Position numbers and translations under genes: made by a program
In this document: positions 15,687 through 24,213 of the stretch, in pieces
Layout: each line of letters starts with the position of its first letter
Position numbering within the stretch: position 1 is the stretch's first letter
Assembly: GCA_024400835.1 (NCBI GenBank)
Contig: JAKSMC010000006.1
Location: forward strand, 1-64,000
Reading direction: 5' to 3'
DNA: 64,000 nucleotides
Origin: Bacteroidales bacterium
Lineage (GTDB): Bacteria; Bacteroidota; Bacteroidia; Bacteroidales; WCHB1-69
The notes under the pieces: generated by a model
What the model was told of the DNA's origin: nothing
The model's input: only the letters and a program-made list of their open reading frames with translations
The model's database searches: none

Positions 15687-17300
15687 ATGAAAAAATTATT
15701 TACATTGTTCGTTGCATTGTTTGCAATGATTGTTTGCGCAAACGCTCAAACAATTTTCACCGAAGGTTTCGAAGACGGCACAGTTCCCACAGGCTGGACA
15801 CAAATCGATGCTGATGGCGATGGCTATGGTTGGGACAACTGCGCTTCTACATTAGGTGCTGGTTATGGTCATAACGGCAGTGACTATTGCCTTTACTCAC
15901 AATCCTATGACAACTCAGTTGGTGCTCTCACACCGGACAACTGGTTGATCACTCCTGCTATCAACCTTAATGGCAACTGCAATTTGAAATTCTATGTTTG
16001 CGGTCAAGATGCCAACTACGCTGCTGAACACTTTGGCGTTTACATTTCCACCACAAACGCTTCCAGCACAAGCAACTTCACACTGCTCAACGAATGGACT
16101 GTTGGTCAATCCAAAGACCAAAGCCCTTGGGAACAAAAACTCGTTGACCTTTCTGCTTACGCAGGCCAAACTGTTTACATCGCATTCCGTCACTTCAACG
16201 TAACTGACGAATATTGGCTCGAACTCGACGATGTAACCATTTTCGCACAACCTACAGGTCCTACAGTTGACGTTGATGCCAGTTCACTCAACTTAGGCAA
16301 TGTGCTTTCCGGCAGCTATTCTACAGCTTCCACAAGCGTTTACGGTTACAACCTCAATGGTAACATCACCGCTACAACAACTGCTCCGTTCGCAGTTTCC
16401 GCTGATGGCAACAACTACAGCACCACAGCTACTTTACCTGCAGCAGGTGGTACAATCTATGTTAAATTTGCTCCTACAGCTGGTGGCGACCAAAACGGCA
16501 CTGTAACTCTTTCCGCTGCTGGCGCAACAGACGCTACAATCGCAGTTTCCGGTTACTGCATCGTTTGCAACACGATCACAAACTTCCCGTTCCACGAAGA
16601 TTTCGAACCGACTTCCGCAACACTTCCTTGCTGGGAAATCGTTGACGTTGACGGCAACGCTGACGAAGGATTTGGCGAAATCACATTTATGGGATTCGAT
16701 GATGCAAACCTTGGCGTAGCTGCTTACTTCTACGATGCTGCTGTTGCAGGTAACGACTGGCTGATCTCTCCTGAAATGACTCTTCCTGCAAATATGTGCG
16801 CAACATTCCAATATATGGCTACAGGTATGTATCCTGAAAAATTCTCCGCATACGTAATTCCTCAAGGCTCCACCTATGCTAACGCAATCAACGTTCTTCC
16901 TACCAGAACTGCAGAAAACACAGATTGGGAAATGGCTATTATTGACCTTTCAGCTTATGCTAACCAAACTGTAAAAGTCGCTATCAAGGTTGAATCCGAT
17001 CCTGATAACTACTGGATCATCTTCGACGAATTCAATGTAATGCTCAACACAGGTATCAACGAAGCTGACAACAGCGCTCGCATCTACCCGAACCCTGCTA
17101 AGAACAACGTAAACGTTGAAGCTTCCTCTATCATCAATAATGTTGAAATCTTCAACATGATGGGTCAAAGAGTTGCTAGCATCGACGCTAACGATGTTAC
17201 CGTCAACATCAACACCACAAACCTCAACAGCGGTGTTTACATGATGAAAGTTAATACTGAAAACGGCGTTATCAACAAGAAATTCACAGTTGCTCGCTAA
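15687..17300 (+). CDS. T9SS-exported protein with two cleaved-adhesin/choice-of-anchor domains
   Basis: A 537-residue surface or secreted protein. Residues 1-20 are a signal peptide. Two beta-jelly-roll domains of the cleaved-adhesin type lie at about 24-190 (EGFEDGTVPTGW, WLITPAINL) and 300-455 (HEDFEPTSATLPCWE, DWLISPEMTL), with an Ig-like/ASPM-type domain between (190-290). Residues 460-537 are the type A T9SS sorting domain (IYPNPAKNNV, NSGVYMMKV, KKFTVAR). Such adhesin domains occur in gingipains and haemagglutinins; binding target here is unknown. Codon use suggests high expression. Confidence 0.88.
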   Translation: MKKLFTLFVALFAMIVCANAQTIFTEGFEDGTVPTGWTQIDADGDGYGWDNCASTLGAGYGHNGSDYCLYSQSYDNSVGALTPDNWLITPAINLNGNCNLKFYVCGQDANYAAEHFGVYISTTNASSTSNFTLLNEWTVGQSKDQSPWEQKLVDLSAYAGQTVYIAFRHFNVTDEYWLELDDVTIFAQPTGPTVDVDASSLNLGNVLSGSYSTASTSVYGYNLNGNITATTTAPFAVSADGNNYSTTATLPAAGGTIYVKFAPTAGGDQNGTVTLSAAGATDATIAVSGYCIVCNTITNFPFHEDFEPTSATLPCWEIVDVDGNADEGFGEITFMGFDDANLGVAAYFYDAAVAGNDWLISPEMTLPANMCATFQYMATGMYPEKFSAYVIPQGSTYANAINVLPTRTAENTDWEMAIIDLSAYANQTVKVAIKVESDPDNYWIIFDEFNVMLNTGINEADNSARIYPNPAKNNVNVEASSIINNVEIFNMMGQRVASIDANDVTVNINTTNLNSGVYMMKVNTENGVINKKFTVAR

Positions 17301-17324
17301 TTATCAGTACTGCCAAATATGAAG

Positions 17325-17357
17325 AAATCCCGGTGCGCACAGCATCGGGATTTTTTT
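17325..17357 (+). terminator. Terminator after the T9SS adhesin-like gene
   Basis: AAATCCCG(G/A)TGC arms with a 5-nt loop, followed by seven T. Confidence 0.9.
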
Positions 17358-17444
17358 GTGTCCATACGGAAACAACACACGCACACCTAATCATTATTAA
17401 TATTCACAAAAAAATCAACAGCAAAAATAGAATAACATTTTTTG

Positions 17445-17452
17445 TATCTTTG
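17445..17452 (+). promoter_or_regulatory. -7 promoter box of the HdrB-like gene
   Basis: TATCTTTG, 22 nt before the start at 17475. Confidence 0.55.
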
Positions 17453-17474
17453 CCCCTCTTAATTTTAACGCACT

Positions 17475-18527
17475 ATGAAACGCTTTTGGAACGAATATCA
17501 AAAAGACATAGCGGATGATCGCTACTTTTTCGAAAGAAGCTGCATCCGCCAGACTTTTTTTCCAGGCTCAGAAAATGCATTCCTAAACATTCTCCGCAAC
17601 GATCTCGGCAAAGACATCTATGATTCCTCCCACCAGCACACCTGTACTGGCATCGGCTACCATTCTGATATAGTGCCATTCGAAACAACTATGACCATCG
17701 TGGCCAGGTTGTTTTCCCTAATGTCCGAAAAAGGATATGAGAACTATGTTCCCTCTTGCGTAACCTCTTTCGGCGTGATTACCGAAATCATTGAAAAATG
17801 GAATGAGAATCCCGAGCTGTTGGCACAGGCACGAGACTACCTGCGCAAAGCCACCGGCCGCGAATTTGAGATCCCCAAAAATGTCGTCCACCCTTCAGAC
17901 ATCATCTACAAATTCCGGTTCGAGTTGAAAGATAAAATGAAATACCAACTGGTCAACCGTTACACTGGCAAGCCCCTGCGCGTAGTGGAGCACATTGGCT
18001 GCCATTATGCCAAAATCTTCCCGAAGCACGGCATCGGCAACGCGGAATTCCCATACGTCCTCGCCGGCATGATTGAAGCTTGGGGCGGCGAAGTTGTTGA
18101 CTACCCCGAACGACGCCACTGCTGCGGATTCGGATTCCGCCAATATCTTGTCCAGGAAAACCGCGGTTACTCCGTGTCCAACTCCAAAAAGAAGTTCGAG
18201 TCCATGGAACCTTACGAACCCGACTTCATCGTGGCCAACTGTCCCGGCTGCACCATGTTCCTCGACAAATGGCAGTACACCATCGCAGAAATGGAGCATA
18301 AAACTTACGACAAAGACGGCTTCGGCATTCCGGTCCTCACTTATGAAGAACTCACCGGACTGCTGCTCGGATACGATCCCTGGGAACTCGGCTTGCAAAT
18401 GCACCAAGTTCAATGTGAAAGCCTCTTAAATAAAATCGGCATCAAATACAATCCGAACACCAAGTACACCGGAGCTTCCGGAAAAGTGATTCCGTCGCCC
18501 GACAAACCTGAAGTATTGAAAGTATAG
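17475..18527 (+). CDS. HdrB-like heterodisulfide reductase subunit B (CCG-domain protein)
   Basis: A 350-residue cytoplasmic protein. The C-terminal half has a complete CCG motif: HIGCHYAKIF (Cys), RRHCCGFGFRQ (Cys-Cys) and VANCPGCTMF (Cys-x-x-Cys), which in HdrB carries a noncubane [4Fe-4S] cluster. The N-terminal repeat is degenerate: CTG in place of CCG (HTCTGIGYH) and a single PSC in place of CxxC. It likely takes electrons in a disulfide- or quinone-linked reaction; the substrate is unknown and CoM/CoB is unlikely in this phylum. The HdrA-like gene follows 91 nt downstream. Confidence 0.85.
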   Translation: MKRFWNEYQKDIADDRYFFERSCIRQTFFPGSENAFLNILRNDLGKDIYDSSHQHTCTGIGYHSDIVPFETTMTIVARLFSLMSEKGYENYVPSCVTSFGVITEIIEKWNENPELLAQARDYLRKATGREFEIPKNVVHPSDIIYKFRFELKDKMKYQLVNRYTGKPLRVVEHIGCHYAKIFPKHGIGNAEFPYVLAGMIEAWGGEVVDYPERRHCCGFGFRQYLVQENRGYSVSNSKKKFESMEPYEPDFIVANCPGCTMFLDKWQYTIAEMEHKTYDKDGFGIPVLTYEELTGLLLGYDPWELGLQMHQVQCESLLNKIGIKYNPNTKYTGASGKVIPSPDKPEVLKV

Positions 18528-18618
18528 AAAAGAGACGGATAACTACGGGAGGCTTTGACATTGACTTTTGAGCTACAAGGTCTCCCAAGAATATCGAACA
18601 AACAAGAACTAATAGACA

Positions 18619-19626
18619 ATGAAAAATATAGCTATCATCGGAGCTGGCCCTTGTGGCATTGAGGCCGCCAGCATCTTGGCACAAAAATATAAAGTCACGC
18701 TGTTTGAAAAAGAGGATCAGCCGTTGAAGAACATCCGCAACAAGGCGATGCTCTTCCCCGACTTCTCAGCAGCAGCTGATTTGGCAGACGAACTCGAGAA
18801 GAAGTTGAGCAGTCCGCAAATCGCATTGCACACTGGCTGCAACATCACGGGAATCCAGAAATCTGGGGGCAGTTGGCAACTCACTGACAGCAAAGGCGAC
18901 CGCAACACATTCGACCAAGTGCTGCTGACCACCGGTTACGACGTATTCGACGCGACCCGCAAAGAGGAATACGGCTATGGCATTTACAACGGAGTCATCA
19001 CCTCTTTGGAATTGGAAGAGATGATCAAGGGCGGCAAAATCGTCAACACCATCGGCGACATGCCGAAGCGCGTCATCTTCCTGCAGTGCGTCGGTTCGCG
19101 CGACGAGAAGAGCGGCAACCACTACTGTTCCAAAGTTTGCTGCGTCACCGCTGTCAAGCAGGCCATCGAAGTCAAGAAGCTGTCACCCGACACCGAAGTT
19201 TATGTTTTCTACATGGACCTTCGCATGTGGGGGCAGGGTTTTGAAGAGATGTATCGCACCGCGCAGGAAAAATACAATGTCAACTTCGTCCGCGGGCGCA
19301 TCTCCGAAGCTGCAGGCACCTACGACGGCCGCATCCAGCTCAAGGCAGAGGACACCCTGATGGGCCTACCGCTGAACATCAACGCCGACCTCTTCGTCCT
19401 CATGGTCGGCATGTGCGCCTCCGAAGGGACCAAGCAGTTAGCCAAAGCCGCTGACATCGACGGGCTGTACGGTTTCGCCAAGAGCACGGACGAGCACCTG
19501 AACGACAACCTCACCAGCCAAGAAGGCTTGTTCGTGGCCGGCAGCTGCAAACGCCCGATGAGCATTAACGATACCATTCAGGACGCCCGCGCCGCCGCCG
19601 TCGAAATAATGAAATATGCAGAATAA
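18619..19626 (+). CDS. HdrA-like FAD oxidoreductase (short form)
   Basis: A 335-residue flavoprotein with an N-terminal Rossmann motif (IGAGPCGIEAASIL), a Cys cluster CVGSRDEKSGNHYCSKVCC characteristic of HdrA, and a C-terminal FAD-binding segment (GLFVAGSCKRPMSINDTIQDA). HdrA of methanogens is about 650 residues with extra ferredoxin domains; those are missing here, so this is a reduced version. It probably passes electrons from a pyridine nucleotide or ferredoxin to the HdrB-like partner upstream. No HdrC-like ferredoxin is encoded nearby. Confidence 0.85.
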   Translation: MKNIAIIGAGPCGIEAASILAQKYKVTLFEKEDQPLKNIRNKAMLFPDFSAAADLADELEKKLSSPQIALHTGCNITGIQKSGGSWQLTDSKGDRNTFDQVLLTTGYDVFDATRKEEYGYGIYNGVITSLELEEMIKGGKIVNTIGDMPKRVIFLQCVGSRDEKSGNHYCSKVCCVTAVKQAIEVKKLSPDTEVYVFYMDLRMWGQGFEEMYRTAQEKYNVNFVRGRISEAAGTYDGRIQLKAEDTLMGLPLNINADLFVLMVGMCASEGTKQLAKAADIDGLYGFAKSTDEHLNDNLTSQEGLFVAGSCKRPMSINDTIQDARAAAVEIMKYAE

Positions 19627-19683
19627 AGGTTTCCGATCAGGAACATCGTCCGATAGAAAGAAACAATGACAATATAATATTAT

Positions 19684-21633
19684 ATGAATTATATAGAATT
19701 TGAAAAATCAGATCTGGTGAATCTCAACTTTTCCAAGACAAGAGAGATTCTTCGCTGCAGTCGCACGGGGGCATTTGCCACCACGACCCTCTGCGGCCTA
19801 AACACCAGAAAATACCATGGTCTGTTCATCGTACCACAAGACAAGTTCAATGGTGAGCGCCACGTACTCGTTTCCAACCTCAACGAAACGTTAGTCGTCA
19901 ACGACATGGATTTCCACATCAGCGTCCATCAGTACAAAGGTGGCGCCATAAACCCCAAGGGGAACAAATATCTGCAGAAGTTCACAGCGGACAACATTCC
20001 CGTTTACCAATACCGTGTGGGGAAATTCAATTTCACCAAGGAATTCCTATTCCTGAATGATTCTGACAGGCTCATCATCAAATACACGATACTGGACGAT
20101 TACGAATCGGCATCCGTGCAATTCGAGCCCATGTTGGCATTCCGCAGCATCCACGCGCTGACCCACGCCAACGACGCGGCGAACACGCAGTTCCACCCCG
20201 TAGCCAACGGCGTCGGGTTCTGCATGTATGACAATTTCACGCCGGTTTACATCCAGTGTTCAGAAGAGATTTCATATCAGCACGAGCCCAGTTGGTTCAA
20301 AGACGTAGAATATGAAGAAGAACTGAACCGCGGTTACGACGGGCACGAGGACTTGTTCGTGCCGGGCCACATCACTGCCAAAATCAGCAACAAGGAGATA
20401 TACATAACCATCGGCACCGAGCCAGTCAACCCTGAGGAAATCGCCAAGCTGTTTGCTGAAGAAAGCAAACATCACATCGCGCGCTCATCCTTCTTCAACT
20501 GTCTGCACAACGCTGCCGACCAGTTCATCGTCAAGCGCAACGGCAAGACGGAAGTCATCGCAGGATATCCGTGGTTCGGACGTTGGGGGCGCGACACCTT
20601 CATCGCCCTGCCGGGCCTGACCCTCGCCCTTGGCCACCACATGCTCTGCAAAGAGATCATGGACGACATGATAGCCGAGATGAAAGACGGACTTTTCCCG
20701 AACATCGGCAACGGCAGCCAGGCGGCTTACAATTCCGTGGACGCACCGCTTTGGTTCTTCCGCACGCTCCAGCTATATGCGGAGTACACCATGTCGCACC
20801 GCAAAATATGGGCAGAATACGGAGACACCATTAAGAGCATCCTCAATGCGTACCGTGACGGAACGATGAACAACATCCGCATGATGGACAACGGCCTCAT
20901 CTATGCCGGCGGCCCCGGACTGGCCCTCACATGGATGGATGCCATTGTCAACGGCAAACCCGTAACCCCACGCACAGGCTGTCCTGTGGAAATCAACGCA
21001 CTTTGGTACAATGCCGTAAAATTCAGCATCGAGGTTGCCGACTTAGCAAAAGACACCGACTTTGTGGAAGAATGGGAACCGCTCATGCAGAATTTCCCGA
21101 CCGTGTTCAAAGAGACCTTCTGGTCCAAAGAGATGGGCTACTTGGCCGACTACGTGGACGGCGACTACAAGAACTTCCAAGTCCGTCCGAACATGATGAT
21201 AGTAACATCACTGCCATACGTGCCCATCAGCGAGAAAATCCGCCAGCTCATTCTGAAGCGCACCTGCGAGGAGTTGCTGACCGAAAAGGGCATCCGCACG
21301 TTGTCACCGAACGACCCCGAGTACAAGGGTCACTACTTCGGCACGCAGGCCGAACGCGATGCCGCATATCATCAGGGATGTTGCTGGCCGTGGCTGCTCT
21401 TCCCGTTCACCGACGGCATGTTGGCAGTCTACCAGCATCAAGCCATCCCGTTCTTGCAGAAGGTACTCTACAAGTTCGACAGCTGCATGACCACCTACGG
21501 CATTTCCACCGTGGCCGAAATCACCGACGGAGATCCCCCATTCAAGCCCAACGGCTGCATATCACAAGCCTGGAGCGTGGCCGCTCTTCTATATATGAAA
21601 TGGAGAATCGAACACTACGAAGCAAAAAAATAA
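19684..21633 (+). CDS. Glycogen debranching enzyme (amylo-alpha-1,6-glucosidase type)
   Basis: A 649-residue cytoplasmic enzyme. The N-terminal beta domain (residues 20-260, GDE_N type: GLNTRKYHGLFIVP) is followed by an (alpha/alpha)6 barrel with AGYPWFGRWGRDTFIALPG, GNGSQAAYNSVDAPLWFF and the C-terminal TYGISTVAEITDGDPPFKPNG, all typical of GH133/GDE C domains. It removes alpha-1,6-linked glucose branches from glycogen. It is the first gene of the cluster with the synthase and GH57 genes. Confidence 0.93.
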   Translation: MNYIEFEKSDLVNLNFSKTREILRCSRTGAFATTTLCGLNTRKYHGLFIVPQDKFNGERHVLVSNLNETLVVNDMDFHISVHQYKGGAINPKGNKYLQKFTADNIPVYQYRVGKFNFTKEFLFLNDSDRLIIKYTILDDYESASVQFEPMLAFRSIHALTHANDAANTQFHPVANGVGFCMYDNFTPVYIQCSEEISYQHEPSWFKDVEYEEELNRGYDGHEDLFVPGHITAKISNKEIYITIGTEPVNPEEIAKLFAEESKHHIARSSFFNCLHNAADQFIVKRNGKTEVIAGYPWFGRWGRDTFIALPGLTLALGHHMLCKEIMDDMIAEMKDGLFPNIGNGSQAAYNSVDAPLWFFRTLQLYAEYTMSHRKIWAEYGDTIKSILNAYRDGTMNNIRMMDNGLIYAGGPGLALTWMDAIVNGKPVTPRTGCPVEINALWYNAVKFSIEVADLAKDTDFVEEWEPLMQNFPTVFKETFWSKEMGYLADYVDGDYKNFQVRPNMMIVTSLPYVPISEKIRQLILKRTCEELLTEKGIRTLSPNDPEYKGHYFGTQAERDAAYHQGCCWPWLLFPFTDGMLAVYQHQAIPFLQKVLYKFDSCMTTYGISTVAEITDGDPPFKPNGCISQAWSVAALLYMKWRIEHYEAKK

Positions 21634-21725
21634 CAACCTATATAATAAATAGACGATTCAAGGACACCATCCATTCTGAATAGAAAGAAGATCCTTGCAA
21701 ACCATAAAGAAAAAATAATTTTATA

Positions 21726-23012
21726 ATGAAAGTACTAATGTTCGGGTGGGAATTTCCACCCCATATTGCAGGAGGTTTGGGAACCGCATGTTACGGGCTG
21801 ACCAAGGGGTTGGCCGTCAACGATGTGGACGTCACCTTCGTCATGCCGCATGCTTTCGGAGACGAAGACCAGACCTACATCAAAATCGTGAATGCTTCCG
21901 ATGTGGAAGTGGACACACGATATTCAACATTTTTCACACAAAACAGGGAGACCTCCTTCATCCAAGTCAACTCCAAGTTGGTACCCTACGTAGGCATGGA
22001 CGACTACTACAATGTCATCAGCCAGATAGAAAGCGGAGTCTTGCAGGAGGATCATATCGGAGAAAAGCGCAAATACATCTTCTCTCCTGGATACGGCAAG
22101 AACCTTATGGAAGAGGTGAACCGATACGCGCAAGTAGCCGCTGAGATAGCGCAGCACGAGGAATTCGACCTCATACACGCCCACGACTGGCTCACGTATC
22201 GCGCCGGCATCGCAGCCAAGCGTGTCAGTGGCAAGCCTTTGGTGGTACACATTCACGCCACGGAATTCGACCGTTCCAGTGAGAACAACCGCAACGACAT
22301 CGTCTACGGCATCGAGCGCGAGGGCATGTCTGCCGCCGACGCCGTCTGCGCCGTCAGCGACCTGACTCGCAACATCGTCATAGAGAAATACGGCATCGAC
22401 CCCAACAAGGTGTACACCCTGCACAACGCCGTCGTTCCCACGGACAAAAAGGTGGAGCGCGAAAAATACGTCAAGGAGAAAATCGTCACCTTCCTGGGGC
22501 GCGTCACCTTCCAAAAGGGTCCCGACTACTTCGTGGAGACCGCCAAGAAGGTATTGGAAAAAGACCCCAACGTACGTTTCGTGCTGGCCGGTGACGGCGA
22601 TATGATGCAGCATGTCATCAGCCGTGTCGCAGAATTGGGTATTTCCGACAGATTCCACTTCACGGGATTCCTTCGTGGCGCAGACATCGACAAGATGTTC
22701 GGCATGAGCGACGTCTATGTGATGCCATCCATTTCCGAACCGTTCGGCATATCGCCATTGGAGGCCATGCGTGCCAAAGTCCCCGTGGTCATCTCCAAAC
22801 AGTCGGGCGTAGCCGAAGTGCTCCAACACGCCATCAAGGTCGACTTCTGGGATATCGATGCCACAGCCGACGCCATATACGGTCTGCTCCACTACCCTGC
22901 CCTTTCCAAGCTCTTTGCGGACAAAGGCGAAGAAGAGGTCAACAACCTCAAATGGGAGCACGTAGCCAAGAAACTCAAAACCATTTACGAAAAAACAGTG
23001 CACTATGAATAA
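21726..23012 (+). CDS. Glycogen synthase-like glycosyltransferase (GT4/GT5 type)
   Basis: A 428-residue GT-B enzyme. The N-terminal MKVLMFGWEFPPHIAGGLGT (donor loop with GGLG) and FDLIHAHDWLTY, and the C-terminal VTFLGRVTFQKGPDYF, VLAGDGD and the E-x7-E region SEPFGISPLEAM, are typical of glycogen/starch synthases. Substrate would be ADP- or UDP-glucose. It sits between the debranching enzyme and the GH57 gene, the standard Bacteroidota glycogen cluster, and overlaps the GH57 start by 8 nt. Confidence 0.9.
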   Translation: MKVLMFGWEFPPHIAGGLGTACYGLTKGLAVNDVDVTFVMPHAFGDEDQTYIKIVNASDVEVDTRYSTFFTQNRETSFIQVNSKLVPYVGMDDYYNVISQIESGVLQEDHIGEKRKYIFSPGYGKNLMEEVNRYAQVAAEIAQHEEFDLIHAHDWLTYRAGIAAKRVSGKPLVVHIHATEFDRSSENNRNDIVYGIEREGMSAADAVCAVSDLTRNIVIEKYGIDPNKVYTLHNAVVPTDKKVEREKYVKEKIVTFLGRVTFQKGPDYFVETAKKVLEKDPNVRFVLAGDGDMMQHVISRVAELGISDRFHFTGFLRGADIDKMFGMSDVYVMPSISEPFGISPLEAMRAKVPVVISKQSGVAEVLQHAIKVDFWDIDATADAIYGLLHYPALSKLFADKGEEEVNNLKWEHVAKKLKTIYEKTVHYE

Positions 23013-24195
23013 AATATGTTTCCACTTTCAGATAAGCCAGCCTTTCCGTCTGCGCACCTATCGTTTTTTTGACATCAATCAAAATCACGACTATTTCGAC
23101 GAATATCAGAATCACTATTTAGCCCAGCGACTGGCAGAGCGTTGCTACCTGCCGGCCAACAAGATGATGTTGGAGCTCATCAAGAAATATCCGAACAAGT
23201 TCAAGCTCAGCTTCAGCATTGCGGGCAGTTCCATCATGCTGTTCAAAGCCTACTGTCCTGAAGTCATTGACAGTTTCAAGGAGCTCATCGCCACGGGCTG
23301 CGTGGAAATCACCGGCAGCACATACACGCACAGCATCGCCTCACTGCACAACAAGAGTGCGTTCCTCGAGCAGGTGCGCCTGCAGGAAGAGCTGTTGGGA
23401 GAGACCTTCGGCGTCAAGCCCGTCTCCTTCTGCAACACAGAGGTCATCTATTCCGATGAGATAGGCGAATGGTTAGGCGATGCCGGCTATCGCGTAATCC
23501 TGACTGAAGGCGCACGCCACATCCTCGGATGGAAGAGCCCCTGCTATCTGTACTGCAATCCCTATCAGACGGATGTCCGCCTGCTCCTGCGTTCCTATCG
23601 TCTATGTGACGACATCACCTTGCGATTCAACGACCACAGCTGGGATCAATATCCGCTGACCGCAGAAAAATACATCCACTTCCTGGAGGCCAATGCCAAA
23701 GGCGCCGAAGCTCCGTTCATCAATCTCTTCTGGGATTACGAAACTATTGGTGAGCATTATACCGAAGACACCGGTATCTTTGAATTCTTCAAATCCCTCA
23801 TCGCACAAATCTCCGCCAACGAGAATTTCAGTTTCATCACCCCGCAGGATGTACTGGACATGAACCTCAATCCTGCCACCATGCATTCCCCATGGCCTAT
23901 CTCCTGCTCCGGCGAAGAAAAGGACACCCACGAATGGATTGGCAACGAACTTCAACAAGAGGCTTTCAACCAACTGTTCAAATTGGAAGAACTTTACAAT
24001 AAGTCCAGCAACCCAGAGGCAAAGCTCAGCTGGCTGAGACTGCAAGGTGCCGACCATTTCAACTTCATGAGTTCCAAATGGTTCGGACATCGTTTTGTCA
24101 AAAGAAACTTCGAAGTTTACGCATCTCCCTATCAGGCATTCATCAACTATATGAATGTATTGAACGATGTTAAAATACAATTGGAAGAAAAATAA
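23005..24195 (+). CDS. GH57 family alpha-amylase/glucanotransferase
   Basis: A 396-residue cytoplasmic enzyme. GH57 motifs in order: HFQISQPFR (residues 7-15), the ITGSTYTHS region, the nucleophile strand VSFCNTEVIYSDEIG (Glu near residue 144), WKSPCYLY, and the acid/base region NLFWDYETIGEH (Asp). It acts on alpha-1,4-glucans and probably works with the debranching enzyme and synthase upstream. Start ATG 23005 overlaps the synthase stop, so translation is coupled. Confidence 0.92.
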   Translation: MNKICFHFQISQPFRLRTYRFFDINQNHDYFDEYQNHYLAQRLAERCYLPANKMMLELIKKYPNKFKLSFSIAGSSIMLFKAYCPEVIDSFKELIATGCVEITGSTYTHSIASLHNKSAFLEQVRLQEELLGETFGVKPVSFCNTEVIYSDEIGEWLGDAGYRVILTEGARHILGWKSPCYLYCNPYQTDVRLLLRSYRLCDDITLRFNDHSWDQYPLTAEKYIHFLEANAKGAEAPFINLFWDYETIGEHYTEDTGIFEFFKSLIAQISANENFSFITPQDVLDMNLNPATMHSPWPISCSGEEKDTHEWIGNELQQEAFNQLFKLEELYNKSSNPEAKLSWLRLQGADHFNFMSSKWFGHRFVKRNFEVYASPYQAFINYMNVLNDVKIQLEEK

Positions 24196-24213
24196 GAACT
24201 TGGAAAAATCCAA

